This document shows, piece after piece, positions 26,960 to 33,334 of a DNA stretch of 45,427 bases. The position numbers were made by a program, and so were the translations under genes. The DNA is taken from assembly GCA_902569415.1 (NCBI GenBank), contig CACFUH010000008.1:1-45427 (forward strand). The letters run 5' to 3'. The notes beneath the pieces were generated by a model. The model saw only the letters and a program-made list of their open reading frames with translations, searched no databases and was not told where the DNA came from. Each line of letters opens with the position of its first letter. Position 1 is the stretch's first letter. The stretch comes from an uncultured Pelagibacteraceae bacterium (lineage in GTDB: Bacteria; Pseudomonadota; Alphaproteobacteria; Pelagibacterales; Pelagibacteraceae).

Positions 26960-27991
26960 TTAATTATTATTTTTTCTTCCTCCAAAAACTGTATTAATTA
27001 TTTTTGTTGGATTAATAGAGCCTACAATTTTGTTATTATTATCTATAACTGCTACTGATTTTTCTTGTGTTAAAATTTTTTCAGCAACATTTTCAATAAT
27101 TTCATTTTTTAAAACTTTTAAATCACCCAAATTATCAGTGGTAGATGATTCCATTACATCTTCTATTAATAGAACTTTTTCTCTAGGTACTTCTTCAGTA
27201 AATTTCCTTACATATTCAGTTGCTGGATTTAAAACAATATTTGCAGGTGTGTCTAGCTGTTCAATTATTCCATCTTTCATAATAGCAATACGATCAGCTA
27301 GTTTTAGAGCCTCATCAAAATCATGAGTAATAAACATAATTGTTTTTTGTAATTTATCTTGAAGTCTTAAAAACTCGTCCTGCATTTCTTTTCTAATTAG
27401 TGGGTCTAATGCAGAAAAAGGTTCATCCAAAAACCAAATATCTGGCTCTACTGCTAATGATCTCGCAATACCTACTCTCTGTTGTTGACCTCCAGAAAGT
27501 TCTCTTGGAAAGTAGTTTTCTCTTCCATCAAGACCAACAAGTTTAACCATATCCATTGCTTTACTAATACTATCTTCAGTTTTAATTCCCTTAATTTGGA
27601 GCGGGAAAGCAATATTTTCTACAACTGTTTTATGAGGAAGTAGAGCAAAACTCTGAAAAACCATTCCCATTTTATTTCTTCTAAGCTCTATTAGTTCTTT
27701 ATTTTTTAATTGAAGTAAATCTTGACCTTCTATAAAAATTTTTCCTCCTGTTGCATCAGTTAATCTAGAAATACATCTTAGCAAAGTTGATTTTCCTGAT
27801 CCAGATAAACCCATTACAACTAACATTTCTCCCTTTGAAACTTCAAATGAAGCATTGTTAACACCTACTATGCATCCATTTTCTTGAAAAGTTTTTGCGT
27901 CTACATTGCCATTTGAATCTTGAAGCATTTTTTTGGCATTTTCTCCAAAAATTTTATAAACAGCTTCACATTTAATTACTGGTTTAGACAT
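26960..27991 (-). CDS. tmoW: ABC transporter ATPase, TMAO/glycine betaine class
   Basis: A 343-residue ATPase of the ProV/OpuAA type. Walker A GLSGSGKST is at about 61-69, the Q-loop is in MGMVFQSFALLPHKTVVENI, the signature is LSGGQQQRVGIARSLA and Walker B is WFLDEPFSALDPL. There is an N-terminal insertion between residues 15 and 45 typical of this subfamily. The C-terminal regulatory part (about 280-340) contains one CBS-like unit (VAVIDNNNKIVGSINPTKI). It is the first transporter gene of the run; its start is preceded by no Shine-Dalgarno sequence but by a short leader frame (27984-28049) that ends across its first codons. Confidence 0.85.
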   Translation of the reverse strand: MSKPVIKCEAVYKIFGENAKKMLQDSNGNVDAKTFQENGCIVGVNNASFEVSKGEMLVVMGLSGSGKSTLLRCISRLTDATGGKIFIEGQDLLQLKNKELIELRRNKMGMVFQSFALLPHKTVVENIAFPLQIKGIKTEDSISKAMDMVKLVGLDGRENYFPRELSGGQQQRVGIARSLAVEPDIWFLDEPFSALDPLIRKEMQDEFLRLQDKLQKTIMFITHDFDEALKLADRIAIMKDGIIEQLDTPANIVLNPATEYVRKFTEEVPREKVLLIEDVMESSTTDNLGDLKVLKNEIIENVAEKILTQEKSVAVIDNNNKIVGSINPTKIINTVFGGRKNNN

Positions 27992-28049
27992 AAATTTTAA
28001 TAAAGTTATACGAAATTAAGATAAAATAAAATCTATATAATTTGTTCAT
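27984..28049 (-). CDS. Possible 21-aa leader peptide overlapping the ABC ATPase start
   Basis: ATG at 28049 opens 21 codons (hydrophobic and aromatic: MNKLYRFYFILISYNFIKIY, then V) and stops at 27986-27984, so the stop overlaps the start of the ATPase (ATGTCTAA). Directly before it is a perfect AAGGAGG (28052-28058), the strongest such site noticed in the window, though only two bases from this ATG, which is closer than usual. If translated, it could couple ribosomes to the ATPase, which has no site of its own. Chance cannot be excluded. Confidence 0.35.
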   Translation of the reverse strand: MNKLYRFYFILISYNFIKIYV

Positions 28050-28056
28050 TTCCTCC

Positions 28057-28608
28057 TTAAAAATTTTTAATAAAATAAACCCTTGTATCAATACCGGTGC
28101 TTAAAAAACTTAAAACCTCTCCACTTACATTTGCTGTTCTATTTACTCCTACATTTGCACCACTAACAGTGTAACCAGCAAAGCATTTATTTTTCTCTTT
28201 ATCCCATTTAACATACGTTTCATCAATTTTATTACCATTGATGGTATATAGTTCGTAAGCTTCATAATTTAAAAAATGAGCAGCCATGATAGCACGTTGA
28301 GGAAGAAGTTTTGTTGCATTACAAACTGCTTCATATAGTTCATCAGTCAATCTAAAATTATCTGTCCCATCAAATGTTACTAGGATGCCTGATGGAAGTT
28401 GGGATATAAGTGCATTAAGTTTTTTTTCTTCAGCGATTCTTTCTTCTTCTAATTTCATTTTTTTAATTAATTCATCTCCTCCTCCCCAATAAATATTTAG
28501 AATACCAAAAGATAAAATTATAATAAGTGTTAAGATAAGCAGACCACCAAATTGCTTTGTTGTTTCAGGTAACTCTTTTAATCTATTTATATAATTATTT
28601 TTTATCAT
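28057..28608 (-). CDS. Uncharacterised single-pass membrane-anchored protein, 183 aa
   Basis: I do not recognise the family. The N-terminus is cytoplasmic (residues 1-20), a transmembrane helix follows at about 21-41 (GLLILTLIIILSFGILNIYW), then a short coiled-coil-like acidic/basic helix (DELIKKMKLEEERIAEEKKL) and a soluble C-terminal domain of about 110 residues with two cysteines (EAVCNATKLLPQRA and KNKCFAGYTVSG), probably periplasmic. It follows the MORN protein gene by eight bases and precedes the transporter ATPase by 65 bases, so it may be part of the same transcript. A role with the transporter is only suggested by position. Confidence 0.7.
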   Translation of the reverse strand: MIKNNYINRLKELPETTKQFGGLLILTLIIILSFGILNIYWGGGDELIKKMKLEEERIAEEKKLNALISQLPSGILVTFDGTDNFRLTDELYEAVCNATKLLPQRAIMAAHFLNYEAYELYTINGNKIDETYVKWDKEKNKCFAGYTVSGANVGVNRTANVSGEVLSFLSTGIDTRVYFIKNF

Positions 28609-28616
28609 TATTTTAA

Positions 28617-28994
28617 TTATTCTTGTAATTTTCCATTAACCCAGGTGCCTGTTTTTTCTTTACCATCAGACCAGGTAAAAGTTCCTTTTCCGTTCATAAA
28701 TCCATTGGCCCATTCTCCAACATAAGTTGCTCCATTTGGAAAAGTTAAAGTACCTTGGCCATTCCACTCACTGTTTTTAAATTCACCTTTATAAATATAT
28801 CCATTAGGCCAAGTTTCTGTTCCTTGACCATGTTTTTTTGTATTTACCCATTCACCTTCATAAGTTGTTTTATCTGTATAAACCCACTTACCATAACCAT
28901 TTTCACAATTTCCCTCCTTACATCCGGTGCTACGAGCCAGAACTTCAGATGTAATAAAAAAACTAAAAATTATGCTGATAATAAATTTTTTCAT
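28617..28994 (-). CDS. Exported MORN-repeat protein
   Basis: A 125-residue protein with a signal peptide (KKFIISIIFSFFITSEVLA) and four MORN-type repeats of about 23 residues (YEGEWVNTKKHGQGTETWPN, YKGEFKNSEWNGQGTLTFPN, YVGEWANGFMNGKGTFTWSD and a final partial GTWVNGKLQE). Two Cys (GCKEGNCENG) just after the signal could form a disulfide or anchor. In bacteria MORN repeats are often at membranes or lipid-associated, but no specific activity follows. It sits in the minus-strand run between the 149-aa and 183-aa envelope genes. Confidence 0.85.
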   Translation of the reverse strand: MKKFIISIIFSFFITSEVLARSTGCKEGNCENGYGKWVYTDKTTYEGEWVNTKKHGQGTETWPNGYIYKGEFKNSEWNGQGTLTFPNGATYVGEWANGFMNGKGTFTWSDGKEKTGTWVNGKLQE

Positions 28995-29039
28995 AACAAT
29001 ATTTTACACAAAATTAATTAAAAAAAAATCAGACATTTT

Positions 29040-29489
29040 CTATTGTTTTATGCATGTATAAAAAGAAATATCTTTTTCAGAATTTTCACTCTTAATATTC
29101 CTGGTAATTTCATGCATTAATTCACCTGATTTTCTATCAATAATAGCTGACTCGGAGTAATTCCTAGCTTCGTCAATTGATTTAAATAAAACTATATCTT
29201 TACTGACCACCTTAACATTTAATTTTTCAGACTTTGACAGAAATAAAGATAATCCATCAATAGAAAGAGTATCTGGTTTTAAAGATTCAATTTTTAATTT
29301 ATCCAAACCTTTTATATTTAAATCCTTGGCCAAAAAAGTTTGATAATTATATTCAGAATTCTTAAGTATTTTTTTTTCTAAATCACACACAAAAGTAAGA
29401 TTAATATCCTCTTGGATATCTACATCTTTTGCTAATGTTGAATTAAAAAATAGCAGGCTAAAAGATAAATAAAAAAAATATTTTATCAT
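29040..29489 (-). CDS. Exported hypothetical protein, 149 aa
   Basis: A 149-residue protein with a clear signal peptide (YFFYLSFSLLFFNSTLA) and a mature part with two Cys (LTFVCDLEK and ISFYTCIKQ), one near each end, which could form a disulfide. No family recognised. The C-terminal half (SAIIDRKSGELMHEITRNI) looks like a beta-sheet protein of the periplasm that is often found in SAR11-type genomes as a lone gene. It is separated from tmoX by a terminator, so it may start the transcript that continues into the MORN, 183-aa and transporter genes. Confidence 0.65.
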   Translation of the reverse strand: MIKYFFYLSFSLLFFNSTLAKDVDIQEDINLTFVCDLEKKILKNSEYNYQTFLAKDLNIKGLDKLKIESLKPDTLSIDGLSLFLSKSEKLNVKVVSKDIVLFKSIDEARNYSESAIIDRKSGELMHEITRNIKSENSEKDISFYTCIKQ

Positions 29490-29530
29490 TAGATTAAATT
29501 AAACTTTTAAGTAACCATTTTTCTAAAGTT

Positions 29531-29564
29531 AAAATAAAAAAATCCCCCCCAACAATGTTGGGGG
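29531..29564 (-). terminator. Rho-independent terminator of tmoX
   Basis: On the minus strand an 8-bp stem (CCCCCAAC/GTTGGGGG; arms 29557-29564 and 29546-29553) with a three-base loop is followed by GG and A and then a long T-rich tract (plus-strand A-run at 29531-29542). It begins 28 bases after the tmoX stop. It would separate tmoX from the downstream envelope and transporter genes and allow the binding protein to be made in excess. Confidence 0.85.
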
Positions 29565-29591
29565 AGACTTTATAATTTTAAACTTTAACCT

Positions 29592-30539
29592 TTACTTAGT
29601 AAAAGCTTGCCAAACACTCTTGTTGTCAGCTAACCATTTTTTAGCTGCATCTTCGTGAGTCATTTTGTCAACGTCAACTAAAGCTGCCATTGCACCAATT
29701 TGACTTGTAGAGAATGACATTTTTTTGAACATTGCAGCTGCTTTTGGATGAGTTTTTGGAAAATCAGCGTTAACTGCTTTTTTCAAATAACCATCTGGCG
29801 AACCACATTTACCATCTCCACCATCTTCTGGTCTACAACCAGCTGTGTATGGAGGGAAATCTATAAATGTAAAACCAGCACCATCTGTAAAGTTTGGTGT
29901 CCAGTTAAAGATGATAGTTCCTCTTCCTTCTTTTTTAGCTGCTGCTAACTCTGCCCAAAGCGCATCTGCACTTCCAGCAAATTTAACCCACCAAAGATCT
30001 CCTAGACCTAAAGCGTCAACCCTTTGAGGTATTAAATCACCATGCCAAGTTTGTGGACCTTCCAACATTCTTCCTTTTCCATCTGGTGAATCAGGTGTTG
30101 TAAAGTTTTTAGCACAGTCTGGACTTTTTAAAGCAGTCCAATCTGGTAAACCTGGGCATAATCCTTTTTCAGCAACCCAATTTGGATATCCCATATCCTC
30201 AAGAGTTCTTGCTTCATGATCACCCCAATCAAGCAAACCACCTTTGTCCAAAGCAGTTGTAAATGATTTACCAAAAGCAGATTCCCAAACTTCGTGTGAT
30301 ATAGTTACATCACCAATTCGAATTGATTCATAAACTGCTTGAGAGTCAGCGTTTACATATTTTACGTTATTTCCCATACTTTCCATAATTCCACCAATTA
30401 CGTAAGCCATTACAATTTGACTTGACCAATTGTGTGTTGGGATAACGATAGGTTTCTTACTATCTGCAGAATTTGCTATTCCAGTAAATGAAACTACTGA
30501 AATCACTAAAGCAGATAAAAGAGATATTATTTTTCTCAT
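29592..30539 (-). CDS. tmoX: TMAO/quaternary-amine ABC transporter substrate-binding protein
   Basis: A 315-residue periplasmic protein with signal peptide (about 1-24, IISLLSALVISVV then ANSA). The mature part has Trp-rich ligand-box segments: IPTHNWSSQIVMAYV, VWESAFGKSF, LGDLWWVKFAGSADALWAEL and IIFNWTPNFTDGAGFTFIDF. It also has two Cys-containing loops (YTAGCRPEDGGDGKCGSPDG) that probably form a disulfide. It is preceded by a good promoter and a long Shine-Dalgarno sequence (30545-30555), and is followed by a strong terminator. It is divergent from tdm, the TMAO demethylase, which is why TMAO is the favoured ligand over glycine betaine. The permease and ATPase lie downstream beyond three small genes. 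Confidence 0.85.
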   Translation of the reverse strand: MRKIISLLSALVISVVSFTGIANSADSKKPIVIPTHNWSSQIVMAYVIGGIMESMGNNVKYVNADSQAVYESIRIGDVTISHEVWESAFGKSFTTALDKGGLLDWGDHEARTLEDMGYPNWVAEKGLCPGLPDWTALKSPDCAKNFTTPDSPDGKGRMLEGPQTWHGDLIPQRVDALGLGDLWWVKFAGSADALWAELAAAKKEGRGTIIFNWTPNFTDGAGFTFIDFPPYTAGCRPEDGGDGKCGSPDGYLKKAVNADFPKTHPKAAAMFKKMSFSTSQIGAMAALVDVDKMTHEDAAKKWLADNKSVWQAFTK

Positions 30540-30544
30540 TTTTT

Positions 30545-30555
30545 CCCCTTTCCTT
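30545..30555 (-). promoter_or_regulatory. Extended ribosome-binding site of tmoX
   Basis: The minus strand reads AAGGAAAGGGG followed by five A and the tmoX ATG. It is one of few strong Shine-Dalgarno sequences in the window, in keeping with a very highly produced binding protein. Confidence 0.8.
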
Positions 30556-30571
30556 AATATTAAGTAGTATC

Positions 30572-30600
30572 AGTATCTGCTTAATTAAATGTATAGTCAA
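30572..30600 (-). promoter_or_regulatory. Sigma-70-type promoter of tmoX
   Basis: On the minus strand TTGACT (30600-30595), a spacer of exactly 17 bases and GATACT (30577-30572) fit a vegetative promoter, with the transcription start expected near 30565. The leader then holds the ribosome site at 30545-30555. The tdm gene starts on the other side of this 101-bp region, so shared regulation is possible. Confidence 0.6.
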
Positions 30601-30640
30601 CAAGAGTTAGATATATTATGTTCGTTGTAGGCTTTTAAAA

Positions 30641-32980
30641 ATGTTAAATACTAGTGCAAGTATTAAAGAACCTGGACTAAATATATTACCACCTGGAGTT
30701 GAAAGATATATAGTAAATGGTGGTGGTCTCACAGGTATTCAAGTTCTTCCTGATGACGAAATAGAAATTATCAATAATGAAGGAAATCAATTATGTGAGA
30801 TTTCAGTTTTTAACAAGGAAGGTAAATCTGAACCAGCAATTTTAAATTTAAAAGAAAATAAAAATGCTTCTGAAATTAAAAAAATACTTTCAAAAAAAGA
30901 TGAGGATTCTCTTATAGCGCTTCACCAACTAAAAAAAAGAAATTTAGATATTTCAAAGTCTAAAGCCTCAATTATTTTTGATAAAGATACAAGTTGGGGT
31001 GAAAAAGTAAAAATAAAATCAAAAGATAAATGTTATTGCATTTTTGCGGCACCAGGTGCTGAAATGTTAGTTCATGAGCAAAATCCTCCAACTGATTTAA
31101 CTATTTTTGTTAAAAGGGCTAAAATTACCAAAGATAAAGAACATCATGTAATTCCTGATCCGATGTTTGATCCACTTAGTGAAATAAATATAGATAGAGC
31201 AACAGCAATTTCTTTTCAGGTAAAAGAAGGTGATTACATTCAAGTTATTTCACCAACAGGAAGACAATGTTCTGATTTTGTAGCATTTGATACAGCAAAA
31301 TTAGATAAAAGAATTGAAAAAGGTTTAGATTGGCAAACAACAAGAACTTTTATGGCAAGCACTTTTCCTGGACCAGGATTATTTTCAAAATTTTATGACA
31401 CTGATCATGAACCTTTGGTTGAGGTAATTAGAGATACTGTGGGAAAACATGATACTTTTAATTTAGCTTGTACATCAAAATATTATGAGGACGCTGGATA
31501 TTTTGGCCATCCAAATTGCTCTGATAATTTAAATGCCTCTATGGAAAAGTTTGGAGTTCAAAAAAAAAGAGGTTGGCATGCAATAAACCTTTTTTTTAAT
31601 ACATCGGCTGGGGGCTTAAATTCAGTATTATCAGATGAATCTTTTGCTAGGCCTGGTGACTATGTAACATTTAGAGCGCTAAAAGATTTAACTTGCGGTA
31701 CAACAGCTTGTCCAAGTGACATTGATGCTTGTAATTCATGGAATCCAACTGATATTTTTGTTAGAACTTATGATAAAAAAAAGGAGTTTACAAAATCTTT
31801 TGCATTTAGAATGAAAACAGACGCAGAAACAAAATTAACTAGGAATACTGGCTTCTACGAAAAGACTTCTAAACTTACTAGAAACTTTGTCGATGCTAGA
31901 GGTTTTTGGTTACCAAATGATTATACAAAGCATGGTGTGATTAATGAATATACAGCATGTCGAGAAAAATCTGTTGTAATTGATTTATCCTCTTTAAGAA
32001 AATTTGAAATATTAGGACCTGATGCTGAAGAGTTAATGAATTATACTTTAACAAGAAATGTAAAAAAACTTTCAGTTGGTCAGGTGGTTTATTCTTCGAT
32101 GTGTTATGAAAATGGACTCATGTTTGATGATGGAACTTTGTTAAAATTAAGTGATCATGGTTTTAGATGGGTATGTGGAGATGAATATGCTGGGGAATGG
32201 CTAAAAGAGCAGGCAAAAAAGAAAAATTATAAAGTTTTAATAAAAAATTCAACAGATCAGATAAACAATCTTTCCTTGCAGGGACCGAATAGCAGAAAAA
32301 TTCTTGAAAAGTTTATTTTTACACCCCCAACTCAACCAACTATTTCTGAATTGCAATGGTTTAGATTTACCATATGTAGAATTGAAAATTTGAATGGCAT
32401 TCCTCTAATTGTTTCAAGAACAGGTTATACCGGTGAGCTAGGTTATGAAATTTGGTGTCATCCATCTGATGCTCCTAAAGTATGGGATAAAGTTATGGAA
32501 GCTGGAAAAGATGAAGGGATTATACCGGCTGGATTTGGTGCACTAGATTTATTAAGGATAGAAGCAGGATTAATATTATTTGGAAATGAATTTGATGGTC
32601 AAGTCGACCCATTTGAAGCTGGTGTAGGTTTTACAGTTCCGTTAAAAACTAAAACAGATGATTTTATTGGTAAAGAAAGTTTAATTAAAAGAAAAGAAAA
32701 TCCTCAAAAAAAACTTGTAGGTCTTGAGCTTACTGGAAAAGAAAAAGCAAATCATGGAGATTGTGTTCATATTGGTAGATCTCAAGTTGGTGTGATAACT
32801 AGTGGATGTATCTCTCCAACTTTAAATAAAAATATCGCACTATGTAGAATAGATATTGGTCATTCAGAATTAGAAACTGAAGTTGAAGTTGGGAAAATAG
32901 ATGGACATCAAAAAAGAATTCCTGCAAAAATAGTCCCTTTTCCTCATTACGATCCAACTAAATCTAGAGTGAGATCTTAA
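30641..32980 (+). CDS. tdm: Trimethylamine N-oxide demethylase
   Basis: A 779-residue two-part enzyme that cleaves TMAO to dimethylamine and formaldehyde. Residues about 185-380 form the DUF1989 (urea-carboxylase-associated) domain with metal-binding cysteines in ACTSKYYED (277), HPNCSDN (293) and TCGTTACPSD (352, 357); the preceding 180 residues contain a related, degenerate copy. From about 395 to the end is a GcvT-type folate barrel (RNTGFYEKTSKLTRNFVDAR, then SVVIDLSSLRKFEILGPDAE, VSRTGYTGELGYEIW, GALDLLRIEAGLILFG), which can capture the formaldehyde as methylene-THF. This architecture matches Tdm of methylotrophs. It is divergent from tmoX and followed after six bases by a small regulator-like gene. 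Confidence 0.92.
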   Translation: MLNTSASIKEPGLNILPPGVERYIVNGGGLTGIQVLPDDEIEIINNEGNQLCEISVFNKEGKSEPAILNLKENKNASEIKKILSKKDEDSLIALHQLKKRNLDISKSKASIIFDKDTSWGEKVKIKSKDKCYCIFAAPGAEMLVHEQNPPTDLTIFVKRAKITKDKEHHVIPDPMFDPLSEINIDRATAISFQVKEGDYIQVISPTGRQCSDFVAFDTAKLDKRIEKGLDWQTTRTFMASTFPGPGLFSKFYDTDHEPLVEVIRDTVGKHDTFNLACTSKYYEDAGYFGHPNCSDNLNASMEKFGVQKKRGWHAINLFFNTSAGGLNSVLSDESFARPGDYVTFRALKDLTCGTTACPSDIDACNSWNPTDIFVRTYDKKKEFTKSFAFRMKTDAETKLTRNTGFYEKTSKLTRNFVDARGFWLPNDYTKHGVINEYTACREKSVVIDLSSLRKFEILGPDAEELMNYTLTRNVKKLSVGQVVYSSMCYENGLMFDDGTLLKLSDHGFRWVCGDEYAGEWLKEQAKKKNYKVLIKNSTDQINNLSLQGPNSRKILEKFIFTPPTQPTISELQWFRFTICRIENLNGIPLIVSRTGYTGELGYEIWCHPSDAPKVWDKVMEAGKDEGIIPAGFGALDLLRIEAGLILFGNEFDGQVDPFEAGVGFTVPLKTKTDDFIGKESLIKRKENPQKKLVGLELTGKEKANHGDCVHIGRSQVGVITSGCISPTLNKNIALCRIDIGHSELETEVEVGKIDGHQKRIPAKIVPFPHYDPTKSRVRS

Positions 32981-32986
32981 ATAATT

Positions 32987-33334
32987 ATGAAAAGTACAAA
33001 AAATTTATTAGATTTTTGGGAAGAGCAGATGAAACAGTCACATCGTTCAAGTAATTATTTTTTTAGAAAATCACCATCGCACTATCATATGATGCTTTTA
33101 ATTATGTCTTATCACAAACAAAACATACCAATTACTGTTGAAGAATTAAAAACAAAACTATTTAAAACCTCTAGGCCAAAATCTGCATTAATTATTAACG
33201 AAGCATGTGAAAAAGGTTTTTTTTATTTAGAAAAAGCTCAAGAAGATCAAAGAAAAAAAAGAATAAAACCAACTGAAAGTTTTGTTGAAGAGTTTGAAAA
33301 TTATCTTAAAAAATTAAGAGAAATATCCCTTTAA
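32987..33334 (+). CDS. Small winged-helix (MarR-like) DNA-binding protein candidate
   Basis: A 115-residue basic protein. Residues about 48-95 read as a helix-turn-helix plus wing: ITVEELKTKLFKTSRPKSAL, then IINEACEKGFFYLEKAQEDQRKKR, which has the layout of a MarR-type recognition helix followed by 'D.R.K...T' in the wing. It starts six bases after tdm, so it is co-transcribed, and its end overlaps the convergent ppc end by four bases. A local regulator of the tdm/tmoX promoters is a reasonable guess, but no DNA site is proven. Confidence 0.65.
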   Translation: MKSTKNLLDFWEEQMKQSHRSSNYFFRKSPSHYHMMLLIMSYHKQNIPITVEELKTKLFKTSRPKSALIINEACEKGFFYLEKAQEDQRKKRIKPTESFVEEFENYLKKLREISL

